From a virus, in the IMG/VR virus record IMGVR_UViG_3300044681_000017, positions 1 through 56,409 of that record: a stretch of 56,409 nucleotides of DNA; one strand, given 5' to 3'. Within the stretch, counting starts at the first letter, position 1. Each line of letters starts with the position of its first letter. Below, piece by piece: positions 15,274 through 21,832 of the stretch. The notes beneath the pieces are model-generated. The model was given only the letters and a program-made list of their open reading frames with translations, did not search any database and had not been told where the DNA came from. The translations under genes and the position numbers were made by a program.

Positions 15274-15657
15274 TCATTCCTCCGGTAACGGGATAGGTAA
15301 CTCAACCAAGTTGTGTTCTCTATCCAGATATTTCATTTCAATTAAAACGGGTTCCATCTCTTGGATGCTTGAAACCACATCATATGGGTCAAGTTGTCCG
15401 CAAGTGTAAACGTCAAGTTGCAACATTGCGGGTTCTTCTTCATCCCAGATATGTAATGCAATATGACTCGTTTCGATAATCGTAACCGCAGTCAGTCCAC
15501 GGTTACCTTCAACCTCACAATAGATCGAATATGGCCCACCAAGGATTTTCATCCCAATCTTTTCGATTAGGTTTGGAAGCCAAGTCTCACTCATATACGA
15601 GGGGTCAACAATTGGATTGTTGATCTCCGCTCTAACAATTAAGTGTTTATGAAACAT
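15274..15657 (-). CDS. speD: S-adenosylmethionine decarboxylase proenzyme
   Basis: The enzyme makes decarboxylated AdoMet for spermidine synthesis and matures by self-cleavage to a pyruvoyl group. At 127 residues it has the length of the short bacterial/archaeal class. The motif ETSHIALHIW places the pyruvoyl-forming serine at 64 with catalytic His near 69, and LDVYTCG places the catalytic Cys near 86. SpeD is a known auxiliary gene of marine T4-like phages. Phage DNA needs polyamines, so a role in packaging or host polyamine control is likely. Confidence 0.92.
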   Translation of the reverse strand: MFHKHLIVRAEINNPIVDPSYMSETWLPNLIEKIGMKILGGPYSIYCEVEGNRGLTAVTIIETSHIALHIWDEEEPAMLQLDVYTCGQLDPYDVVSSIQEMEPVLIEMKYLDREHNLVELPIPLPEE

Positions 15658-15681
15658 TATTATTATTATTCCTTATTTGGA

Positions 15682-15750
15682 TGCCCCTCGTGGACTTGAA
15701 CCACGACTACCGGAATCAAAATCCAGCGTCCTACCATTAGACGAAGGGGC
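15682..15750 (-). tRNA. tRNA-Gln (anticodon TTG)
   Basis: Acceptor stem GCCCCTT pairs with GAGGGGC, the anticodon loop is TTTTGAT, and the T-arm carries GTTCAAGTC. It is short (69 bases) with a compact D-arm and no encoded CCA. The next tRNA is three bases away. Confidence 0.88.
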
Positions 15751-15753
15751 AAC

Positions 15754-15829
15754 TGGTGATCCCTGTTGGATTCGAACCAACGACCAATTGATTAAAAGTC
15801 AATTGCTCTACCTACTGAGCTAAGGGATC
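15754..15829 (-). tRNA. tRNA-Lys (anticodon TTT)
   Basis: A canonical 76-base tRNA with acceptor GATCCCT/AGGGATC, TAGCTCAG D-arm, anticodon loop CTTTTAA, GTTCGAATC T-arm and encoded CCA. Its first base lies inside the TGA stop codon of the upstream 127-residue gene. Confidence 0.95.
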
Positions 15830-16211
15830 AAACCTTCTTATATCGATTAATAGTCCCATCAGGTTCGACAACCATCAGTTCATCCCGATAATTAGCCATC
15901 ACACGGTATTCCCCTTCAGCAATGATACGATCAAGTTCACGCAACTTACGCATCACAGCATTTGCAACACCAAACTTATTGCGGCCGGTTTCGATTGCTT
16001 CCTCTACCACTTCCGCACAACCATTATATACCTCATCGGGAATAGACCACGAATACTCTGTTGCAGCCTTAAGATCACCAACACGGCGAAGGTACTCCTG
16101 TCCACCATCTACTGAGATAGAACCACACTTACATGTTACAAAATCATGACGATGCTTCGAGAAGATAAAATCATCACAATTATTACAAACCACTGCATTC
16201 TGAACAATCAT
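15828..16211 (-). CDS. Zinc-ribbon-like phage protein, 127 aa (DUF7695-like)
   Basis: The N-terminus has CNNCDDFIF followed by a His pair and TCKCGSISVDGG, a four-cysteine zinc-ribbon pattern in residues 9-31. A middle helical part follows, then a C-terminal strand pair (GEYRVMANYRDELMVVEPD). I recall similar short zinc-ribbon proteins in many phages, of unknown role. The stop codon overlaps the 5' end of tRNA-Lys. The start overlaps a small upstream frame by four bases. Confidence 0.75.
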   Translation of the reverse strand: MIVQNAVVCNNCDDFIFSKHRHDFVTCKCGSISVDGGQEYLRRVGDLKAATEYSWSIPDEVYNGCAEVVEEAIETGRNKFGVANAVMRKLRELDRIIAEGEYRVMANYRDELMVVEPDGTINRYKKV

Positions 16212-16366
16212 TTCTTTGCCTCATATCCATAAATCATACTATCATTAAGTTTTTCATATATGATAGACCTAAGTTGTTGAATGTCTTCCGGAGGAATATA
16301 TCCAACCCTTGAAATCACTTCACCAAGAATTTCATTAACATCTTCAGCAAGTTTACACAACAACAA
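16208..16366 (-). CDS. Possible small protein with non-ATG start, about 52 aa
   Basis: An open frame between tRNA-Thr and the zinc-ribbon gene encodes LAEDVNEILGEVISRVGYI, then PPEDIQQLRSIIYEKL. It reads like real protein (two amphipathic helices). Its TGA overlaps the next ATG as ATGA, as for true genes here. There is no ATG, and a TTG after a weak AGAAAG site is the best start. It may be a genuine short gene or a remnant. Confidence 0.4.
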   Translation of the reverse strand: MLLCKLAEDVNEILGEVISRVGYIPPEDIQQLRSIIYEKLNDSMIYGYEAKK

Positions 16367-16384
16367 AATAAAGACTTTCTAAAA

Positions 16385-16460
16385 TGGTGCCCCCAGAGAG
16401 ATTCGAACTCCCGACCTACTGATTACAAATCAGTTGCTCTACCAGCTGAGCTATAAGGGC
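16385..16460 (-). tRNA. tRNA-Thr (anticodon TGT)
   Basis: A canonical 76-base cloverleaf with TAGCTCAG D-arm, anticodon loop TTTGTAA, GTTCGAATC T-arm and encoded CCA. The acceptor stem contains two G-T pairs. Confidence 0.95.
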
Positions 16461-16464
16461 TATT

Positions 16465-16539
16465 TGGCTCCCTGAGATGGATTCGAACCACCGACCAATT
16501 GATTAACAGTCAACTGCGCTACCGCTGCGCCATCAGGGA
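16465..16539 (-). tRNA. tRNA-Asn (anticodon GTT)
   Basis: A canonical 75-base cloverleaf with acceptor TCCCTGA/TCAGGGA, anticodon loop CTGTTAA, GTTCGAATC T-arm and encoded CCA. It lies four bases upstream of tRNA-Thr in transcription order. Confidence 0.95.
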
Positions 16540-16545
16540 ATAAGA

Positions 16546-16749
16546 TTAATTACGAAGTTCCAACATGATGTCACGAACCATTTCACGGTCTACCGAATCA
16601 GCATCCCATTGAATGTCGTTATGACGTTCCAGACGAATCTTGACAGCCTCTTCGACATTCTCCTTCGTAGCGCCAAAATCGTAGATACCACCCGTACCGT
16701 AGAAGTCCAGACAGTAGTCAACAAACTCATTCATATTCATACAAGCCAT
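16546..16749 (-). CDS. Small acidic protein, 67 aa
   Basis: The start MACMNMNEF follows an AGAGAG ribosome site and lies 33 bases downstream of a sigma70 promoter. The longer in-frame extension would run into the promoter and is rejected. The product is acidic (YDFGATKENVEEAVKIRL; DSVDREMVRDIML) and probably helical. It ends just before tRNA-Asn, so the tRNAs may be processed from this transcript. The function is unknown. Confidence 0.72.
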   Translation of the reverse strand: MACMNMNEFVDYCLDFYGTGGIYDFGATKENVEEAVKIRLERHNDIQWDADSVDREMVRDIMLELRN

Positions 16750-16781
16750 AACAAAACTCTCTTTTCTCAATTTACTGTTAT

Positions 16782-16810
16782 ATAGTACAGGACTCAGCAA
16801 AGATTGTCAA
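16782..16810 (-). promoter_or_regulatory. Sigma70-type promoter for the 67-residue gene and tRNA run
   Basis: On the minus strand TTGACA, 17 bases, then TACTAT. It overlaps the last codons of the upstream nucleotidyltransferase gene. Confidence 0.78.
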
Positions 16811-17159
16811 GCATTTCTTTTCGAATTTTTGTAGCAGAGATGGACTCTACCTGTTCTCCAAGATGTTCCTGTTCAATCCGATACCCCACATCTCTCCCAT
16901 AGGTGATATGAGTGATGTTAGGAACCGCCAGAACTGAGTAGTGGACTTGATGCACAAACCCGTGTTTGGCCAGTTCCACGACAATTCGGTCTTTCCTCTC
17001 ATCGAAAGAGAATGGGTTTGAGGCGTCCTGCTCCATCTCACGGAGCATGATCACTACTTGACCAGTTTTGGAAATTGCTCGTTTAAATAGTTCTGTATGC
17101 CCGTCATGCCACGGTTGAAACCTTCCAAGGAGCTGCGTAGTTGGTTTAAATCGATCCAT
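16794..17159 (-). CDS. HIGH-type nucleotidyltransferase domain, 121 aa; may be made alone or fused to the APS-kinase domain
   Basis: GRFQPWHDGH (residues 12-21) is the NMNAT/cytidylyltransferase signature and SATKIRKEM near the C-terminus is the ISxTxxR equivalent. The frame overlaps the APS-kinase gene by 106 bases. An AAGGGTGAC site before the ATG could allow independent starting. The kinase frame also contains an in-frame T TTA AAC heptamer exactly where this domain begins, so a -1 shift would give a 236-residue bifunctional protein. The substrate could be a dinucleotide or sugar-nucleotide precursor. Confidence 0.85.
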   Translation of the reverse strand: MDRFKPTTQLLGRFQPWHDGHTELFKRAISKTGQVVIMLREMEQDASNPFSFDERKDRIVVELAKHGFVHQVHYSVLAVPNITHITYGRDVGYRIEQEHLGEQVESISATKIRKEMLDNLC

Positions 17160-17503
17160 TTTGTCACCCTTATAGTATAATCAAGTTGAGACTCTGGTCT
17201 TTCAAAGACTTTGTTTGTATCTTCAAATCGACCCTCATTGATCGTGTCCACCCAGATTGTAAAGTCCGGATTGAGTTCCTTTCGAAACTCTCTCTTGGGG
17301 CAAACAAAATCAACAATTCCAAACTCGTATGATTTCATCCTTGCTAGTTGACGTTTCCTACCCTCATCCGTAAAGTCCCAGTCATTATATGCTTCACGAA
17401 TCGTGTCCGCATTGTAATGTGGTACAAGGAAATGATAGGCAAGTTCTCTAGCGAGAGTTGACTTCCCCGAGCCTGGCAAACCAAAAATCAGTATCTTTTT
17501 CAT
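17054..17503 (-). CDS. Adenylylsulfate (APS) kinase-like P-loop kinase, 149 aa
   Basis: The Walker A motif GLPGSGKST is at residues 8-16. NADTIREAYNDWDFTDEGR corresponds to the APS-kinase region around the DxDNxR and SxxxR motifs. VDFVCPKREFRKEL and DFTIWVDTI follow as in that family. APS kinase makes PAPS, the donor used by sulfotransferases, two of which are encoded here. The C-terminal 35 residues overlap the nucleotidyltransferase frame. A generic polynucleotide or sugar kinase is the alternative. Confidence 0.8.
   Translation of the reverse strand: MKKILIFGLPGSGKSTLARELAYHFLVPHYNADTIREAYNDWDFTDEGRKRQLARMKSYEFGIVDFVCPKREFRKELNPDFTIWVDTINEGRFEDTNKVFERPESQLDYTIRVTKWIDLNQLRSSLEGFNRGMTGIQNYLNEQFPKLVK
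17144..17150 (-). promoter_or_regulatory. Candidate -1 ribosomal frameshift heptamer (T TTA AAC)
   Basis: Read in the kinase frame the minus strand is GAT TTA AAC, giving the X XXY YYZ heptamer T TTA AAC in the correct phase. Slipping back one base enters the nucleotidyltransferase frame at CCA ACT ACG, just before the domain start. A second copy in the same phase is at 17081-17087. No strong downstream stem is obvious by eye. Confidence 0.5.
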
Positions 17504-18066
17504 ATATCCCTACGTATAACATGCCAATCAACTACTAAGTGAATCCTATCACTCCCCCCGTTGATCACACTATGGGGCAAGGTATTATCTATAAGATAGA
17601 CTTCCCCCTCATCCATCCAAACGCAATCGGGTTCGTTATAGAAACTGACCGATTCGTTGGTGATGATTGGGACATGTACACGGTTATTATAAGCGATTGT
17701 GGGGAACATGTCAACATGTTTCACAATCTCTGATTGACCCTTTAATAGATCAAAGGTGATGTTGATGAAGTACCCATCTCCAAGAGTGTTCTTGAGCAGG
17801 GTTGTCAACTCCCCAAAAAACACAGGATCGTAGTACTTCTCAAAAAGTTCTGTGGGTGATGAAGGATAGGACATATCCTTCGATTGGATATCTGGATTAC
17901 TTACCATCGCAAGAGGAAGTGTCAGAACGTTTTCGTGAGACTTGGCCTTCATGCCATAACGATCTTCCCAATACAACCAATCGGATTCGTCTAGGGATTG
18001 GAAACGGTGGACATAGTTTCCTACATCCACCTCTCCAAGTTTTTTGACCGTTACGTAGTCAGTCAT
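17500..18066 (-). CDS. Aspartyl/asparaginyl beta-hydroxylase-like 2OG-Fe(II) oxygenase, 188 aa
   Basis: HVD in EIVKHVDMFPTIAYNNR supplies the iron-binding His and Asp. LIDNTLPHSVINGGSDRIH supplies the distal His and the 2-oxoglutarate-binding Arg. This order and spacing fit the Asp/Arg-hydroxylase superfamily. Overlap with the APS-kinase start (ATGA) and a one-base overlap with DUF932 place it in one early transcript. Its substrate may be a protein side chain or small molecule. Confidence 0.82.
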   Translation of the reverse strand: MTDYVTVKKLGEVDVGNYVHRFQSLDESDWLYWEDRYGMKAKSHENVLTLPLAMVSNPDIQSKDMSYPSSPTELFEKYYDPVFFGELTTLLKNTLGDGYFINITFDLLKGQSEIVKHVDMFPTIAYNNRVHVPIITNESVSFYNEPDCVWMDEGEVYLIDNTLPHSVINGGSDRIHLVVDWHVIRRDI

Positions 18067-19022
18067 TAGGCAGCCATTGCGTATTCGACTGCCTTCTCAA
18101 CCGCACGTTGCTTACGAGTCTGGTTCGAACCAAACCAAGCGGAGGTCAAGCGGGTATCCGCTTCACGACCCATAACGTGGTCAGTGAGGTAGGTCACACT
18201 GTTCAGTGCTTGCCACCAAGAACCCTCACCGAAGTTAGCACCAGGCTGAGTTTCCAGAACCTCGTGTGCCTTCTTCGCATTCGAAGTGAGGTCTTCGAAG
18301 TTGAGGACGTTATCGCCCTTCTTACCAACGTAGGTACGAGGGAAGACTTCGTTGTAGTACTGAATGAGCGACTCAGGAGTGAAACGCTTCTTGGCGAGGA
18401 ACTCCGCCATCTCCTTGTACTGAGCAAACTTCTCGTGGGCGATACCCAGAGCTTCCTTAACCTTCTGAGGGTTAAACTCAGAACGGTGGTTCATCTTGCA
18501 AGAGTTTGCAACCTGCTGACCCAACGACATGGTAAGAGTGTTGTTGCAGACCACACGAATCGGAGTGAACCGAACGTCAATCGACTTACCATACTGGTGA
18601 GGGTTAGAGAAGAGAAGGTAGGAATCAACCTGATCACCACCAAGGATATCGAACGACTCCTTGATCTTGGCGAGTGCCCAAACCATCTGTCCACCCTTGA
18701 GTGAACCAGCGGTGTGCATTTCCATGTCACCAGCAAGGACGTACTCAGAGAAGAACTCAAACGCTTCTTCGTTCTGGACAGGGTTCCAGTTCTCACCAAC
18801 CTGAGTCAGAACCTTGTTGTCCGAAGAACGGACAAGGGCTTCAACCCCCGTTGGGATTTCCAGATCACCCACACGTGCATAGGTAGGAACCTTCTCGACT
18901 GTCCAATCAAGACCAGCCTTCTGCATCATCTGTGCGGGAGTGAGATCATTAGATACTGGTACACCAAGACCGTGCCAAGGAACTTCACCAGCGTATGCCA
19001 TCGTTTCAACCATATGAGCCAT
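18066..19022 (-). CDS. DUF932 / TIGR03299-family phage protein, 318 aa
   Basis: The sequence shows the typical N-terminus (AGEVPWHGLGVPV, then VEKVPTYARV) and the central FTPIRVVCNNTLTMSL of the phage/plasmid DUF932 family, whose role is unknown. I placed the start at MAHMVETMAY, with GGAGA at good spacing. The longer frame would extend 15 residues upstream. A sigma70 promoter lies 52 bases upstream, so it is early and probably highly expressed. Confidence 0.88.
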   Translation of the reverse strand: MAHMVETMAYAGEVPWHGLGVPVSNDLTPAQMMQKAGLDWTVEKVPTYARVGDLEIPTGVEALVRSSDNKVLTQVGENWNPVQNEEAFEFFSEYVLAGDMEMHTAGSLKGGQMVWALAKIKESFDILGGDQVDSYLLFSNPHQYGKSIDVRFTPIRVVCNNTLTMSLGQQVANSCKMNHRSEFNPQKVKEALGIAHEKFAQYKEMAEFLAKKRFTPESLIQYYNEVFPRTYVGKKGDNVLNFEDLTSNAKKAHEVLETQPGANFGEGSWWQALNSVTYLTDHVMGREADTRLTSAWFGSNQTRKQRAVEKAVEYAMAA

Positions 19023-19073
19023 AATATATTCTCCGAAGTTTCTGAAGAGACCATCTCCCCAGATCATGTTTAT

Positions 19074-19102
19074 ATAATAAGCGATGGGCCAGGAAAAGTC
19101 AA
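19074..19102 (-). promoter_or_regulatory. Sigma70-type promoter for the DUF932-hydroxylase-kinase unit
   Basis: On the minus strand TTGACT, 17 bases, then TATTAT, about 50 bases upstream of the DUF932 start. Confidence 0.75.
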
Positions 19103-19130
19103 GCGTTATTTTGAAAAAAAGTGAAAAAAA

Positions 19131-19328
19131 TTACGTTAGGAGGTTAACCCTGTGGCCACGTACCACGGTGGACTCCAATTGACCCCACTTGTTGTATGTA
19201 TATACAGTCTCTTGTTGAGTCTCCGTAGACGGGAGTAATCGGATGACAGTCTTGACAAGGGGAACCTCATAAGGATTCCGTCCATTAACTGGATAGACTG
19301 TGGCTGTTATTGGACTGATTTTGTCCAT
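19131..19328 (-). CDS. Hypothetical protein, 65 aa
   Basis: A short beta-rich product (SPITATVYPVNG, QQETVYTYNKWGQLES) with no signal sequence or known motif. The start overlaps the upstream stop by one base (TAATG), which argues for a translated gene at the end of the exported-protein operon. I do not recognise it. Confidence 0.6.
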   Translation of the reverse strand: MDKISPITATVYPVNGRNPYEVPLVKTVIRLLPSTETQQETVYTYNKWGQLESTVVRGHRVNLLT

Positions 19329-19558
19329 TAATAGAGAGAGATCAGGGTCTCCACCACTAGAATCATCTGGTTGGTGAGGACAGTCTTCTTAGACTTATCA
19401 GTGATCAACTTGGTATTGTGAATGTCTTCAAGAATCTCTTTGAATTCTTCTGGTGTCAAATCACCACTTTCTACACAACTCTGAGCTTCTGCGATCATAT
19501 CCGCCAGGGACTTCATCTCAGGATCGATGTTCTGTAACCTTAGTTCATTTAAATCCAT
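19328..19558 (-). CDS. Hypothetical acidic helical protein, 76 aa
   Basis: The sequence is helical and acidic (MKSLADMIAEAQSCVESG, TPEEFKEILEDI) with a hydrophobic C-terminal end (MILVVETLISLY). It is tied to both neighbours by one-base overlaps. No family is recognised. It is probably cytoplasmic, translated together with the upstream lipoprotein. Confidence 0.65.
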   Translation of the reverse strand: MDLNELRLQNIDPEMKSLADMIAEAQSCVESGDLTPEEFKEILEDIHNTKLITDKSKKTVLTNQMILVVETLISLY

Positions 19559-19941
19559 TACTTAACCCTCCCCATAATAGCCTTAGCAATTTGGGCACTT
19601 TGTTCCTGTAATACGGTCTTCTTAAGATTGCAGTAGGTTTCGCTAATCTGTTCTCTCTTGACCATGCCATCAGTTGTATTTTTCATTAGTTCTAACATCT
19701 CTAGAATGTCTCTAGACTTCTTAAATTGGGCATAACTAATTAACCAGTCAACTTCATGATCAATCCACTGGACATGGAAGATCAAGTCTTCGTCACGGGA
19801 ACAGTCCAGCATATTGATGTTGTGGTGGATGTCAACGATTTTCGAAGACTCGTTATCATCGTAACGACTTGGGATAGACATACATCCAGCCAATATACTC
19901 ATCCCCAGCGTACAAGCTAATATTTTACCATAAAATTTCAT
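19558..19941 (-). CDS. Predicted lipoprotein, 127 aa
   Basis: The N-terminus is basic then hydrophobic and ends in a lipobox (SILAGC), so Cys at about residue 19 should be lipidated. The mature part is helical with many charged residues and two further cysteines. The start is the ATG of MKFYGKIL; an upstream TTG in frame has worse spacing. Phage lipoproteins may block superinfection or act in lysis. Which applies here is not known. Confidence 0.75.
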   Translation of the reverse strand: MKFYGKILACTLGMSILAGCMSIPSRYDDNESSKIVDIHHNINMLDCSRDEDLIFHVQWIDHEVDWLISYAQFKKSRDILEMLELMKNTTDGMVKREQISETYCNLKKTVLQEQSAQIAKAIMGRVK

Positions 19942-19953
19942 ATTTGTCAAGCC

Positions 19954-20433
19954 CTAATTTGCTAAAGGATTATCTAGGAATGCCTGAATCTTAGCGTCTA
20001 ATCTAGACTCCAACTGTTGCAACTTCCTGTCAGTATCCACGACCAGAGCATCTCTCTTCGTATCAAAACGTTCATCTGCTCTGTCGATCATATCTTCCAT
20101 CTTGGTCTCTAGTATCCGATTCTGATCTTCGATTCTATCGACATTTCTTTCCATACGATTGAAGTCATCACGCAAATCGTTCTTGATTGTTCGTGAATAG
20201 TCTACAGCCGCATCAACCTGAACTAACGCATCAGTTAATTTCTGTTCAATTAACTTGTTTCTATTTTCAATCGCTGTCGTATCTATATTGGCAATGATCT
20301 CTTTCATGTCCATATAGTCTTTATATATCTCAAAACCACCCCATGCTGCGCCACCCAGAGTTGAAAGGGCGGTCAGCACAACCATCATTTTACCACCCTT
20401 GAAGGTCATGCCTCCAAATTCAAACTCTGCCAT
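19954..20433 (-). CDS. Membrane-anchored coiled-coil protein, 159 aa
   Basis: The ATG of MAEFEFGGMTF is taken as start, and an upstream extension overlaps the neighbouring gene. Residues 16-36 (MVVLTALSTLGGAAWGGF) form one membrane segment. The rest is a long heptad-rich coil (NRMERNVDRIEDQNRILETK). I recall close relatives in marine T4-like phages, without known role. A spanin-like or tethering function is possible by shape. Confidence 0.78.
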   Translation of the reverse strand: MAEFEFGGMTFKGGKMMVVLTALSTLGGAAWGGFEIYKDYMDMKEIIANIDTTAIENRNKLIEQKLTDALVQVDAAVDYSRTIKNDLRDDFNRMERNVDRIEDQNRILETKMEDMIDRADERFDTKRDALVVDTDRKLQQLESRLDAKIQAFLDNPLAN

Positions 20434-20443
20434 GTTTAACCTC

Positions 20444-20929
20444 TTATTCTTCGAATCTAAGATTACGCAACTGTTCAATCTCAGCCTGTAATCTCATTAC
20501 CTCTAACCTTTTCTTTTCCAATTCCAACATGTACAAGGTGTTGCAATTGGGTCTTTCTCTTGGAGCCCCAATCGGAATAGTTATCCGTGCATACACACCA
20601 ACATCTCTTGTCATACCATTACTACCAAATCTGGTAGGCGGTTGAGTATAATCAACCGAACCAGAATATGTGGAGTAATATGGATCGTCTTGGTTTAGAA
20701 TACCAACAACGCCAAACTCCATGTTCGTTGCGGAACCAATGGCCGCAGAACATTCAAAATCTCCAGCCCTAACTCTATCCTGTTGATAACTCTGAGGAGA
20801 GCTAGGAATGTTCAAATTCAGAGAACTCGCACTATTACTAGTCGGAGCCCTTTCAATAATTGTTGTCTGTTGTGCATATGCATTTCCTGTACAACAAACA
20901 AGAAACGCTGCTAAAATATATTTTTTCAT
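20444..20929 (-). CDS. Secreted protein with signal peptide and C-terminal coiled coil, 161 aa
   Basis: MKKYILAAFLVCCTG followed by NAYAQQ is a clean Sec signal peptide with AxA cleavage near residue 20. The mature part has a small-residue-rich segment, two cysteines (FECSAAIG, PNCNTLY), strands such as VGVYARITIPIG, and a helical C-terminal tail (LELEKKRLEVMRLQAEIEQL). It should act in the periplasm or outer membrane. The family is unknown. It overlaps the upstream exported gene by four bases. Confidence 0.78.
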   Translation of the reverse strand: MKKYILAAFLVCCTGNAYAQQTTIIERAPTSNSASSLNLNIPSSPQSYQQDRVRAGDFECSAAIGSATNMEFGVVGILNQDDPYYSTYSGSVDYTQPPTRFGSNGMTRDVGVYARITIPIGAPRERPNCNTLYMLELEKKRLEVMRLQAEIEQLRNLRFEE

Positions 20930-21300
20930 TTCAACCTTGAACATATTCTAGATGATATAGAAGTCCCTGTACTATTACCTTTTAACATCTTAGATCGTGA
21001 ACAGATATAATCAGCGGTATCTCTATCTTCTTCACGAATGTAAATAACAATTTCTCTTCTTTGTAAATAATCCACACGGATTATTCTTTCCGTGGTAGCA
21101 AACTTTACTGGATTCCAGTCCTTATCATATACATTGATTTCATAATAAGAAACTTCTTCTCTGCCATTAAATAGGAGCATTGTTGTTTGTAAAACACCAC
21201 TCATATAACTATTCTCTAAATGAGGATAGGTTGGTGTCCAAGAGTGGGCCATTACAGGCCCACTCATAAACAACGCAAATAATATCATAACAAAACGCAT
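20926..21300 (-). CDS. Secreted protein resembling a short pilus-chaperone domain, 124 aa
   Basis: A signal peptide (ILFALFMSGPVMA) precedes HSWTPTYPHLENSY and alternating strands (SYYEINVYDKDWNPVKF, RREIVIYIREED), like the first Ig-like domain of PapD-type periplasmic chaperones. It is about half the size of a full chaperone, and two cysteines near the C-terminus are unusual. The next gene upstream encodes a pilin-like secreted protein. The chaperone reading is tentative. Confidence 0.7.
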   Translation of the reverse strand: MRFVMILFALFMSGPVMAHSWTPTYPHLENSYMSGVLQTTMLLFNGREEVSYYEINVYDKDWNPVKFATTERIIRVDYLQRREIVIYIREEDRDTADYICSRSKMLKGNSTGTSISSRICSRLK

Positions 21301-21308
21301 GTTAACTC

Positions 21309-21806
21309 CTAAAGGGCGATACACTCCGCAACAACTGTGGCACGGTAGATACCAGCGGGTAACGCCTTATCGTAACCATAGTCGGCTTGTGAAGAAACTT
21401 TAAACCATGTACTACCGGCAATTGTTAAATCTACCTCAGTCACATTGTTATATAGTCTCTTATCGTTATCGTATGCGGACATCCCTGCATCCGATACTTC
21501 AGCAACGGTAACTTCGCCAGTCCAGTTAACTACATCATCAAGAGCAGGACTCTCAACAAATTCGTCAGGAACCGAAATCATAGCCTTGTAGTAATTCGAT
21601 TGAATAACATCGTAACGAACGATAGGTTGAACACCCCCGTCCGCAGCCGCTGTACTTAATCTACTCGGTGATGGGTTTCCGTAAATACCAATAGTGTCAG
21701 TTGTCACCACACATTTAGAATCTACAGTGCCCGTAATATCAACATCTGCTGCTACTGCACTTGTGCTAAGCACTAATGCAATACCAGTAAATACTTTCTT
21801 GAACAT
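21309..21806 (-). CDS. Secreted pilin/spore-coat-U-like protein, 165 aa
   Basis: The Sec signal ends in SAVAAD. The mature protein starts with a strand VDITGTVDSKCVV and finishes with a strand GIYRATVVAECIAL, so two cysteines could bridge the ends as in chaperone-usher subunits and SCPU-domain proteins. The middle is Gly/Asp/Ser/Thr-rich and beta in character. It lies directly beside the chaperone-like gene. No usher gene is seen nearby. Confidence 0.72.
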   Translation of the reverse strand: MFKKVFTGIALVLSTSAVAADVDITGTVDSKCVVTTDTIGIYGNPSPSRLSTAAADGGVQPIVRYDVIQSNYYKAMISVPDEFVESPALDDVVNWTGEVTVAEVSDAGMSAYDNDKRLYNNVTEVDLTIAGSTWFKVSSQADYGYDKALPAGIYRATVVAECIAL

Positions 21807-21832
21807 CAGTATGCTCCCTTTATTAAATTTTA

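Noticed and set aside
15107-15277. A 56-codon frame running from the end of speD straight through the tRNA-Ser gene
   Set aside because: Most of it is tRNA sequence read as protein. The ATG is too close to GGAGG. Only the first 24 codons could be a real peptide, and this cannot be shown.
17081-17087. Second T TTA AAC heptamer in the kinase frame
   Set aside because: A shift here would remove the GRFQPWHDGH motif from the fusion, so it is less likely to be the functional site.
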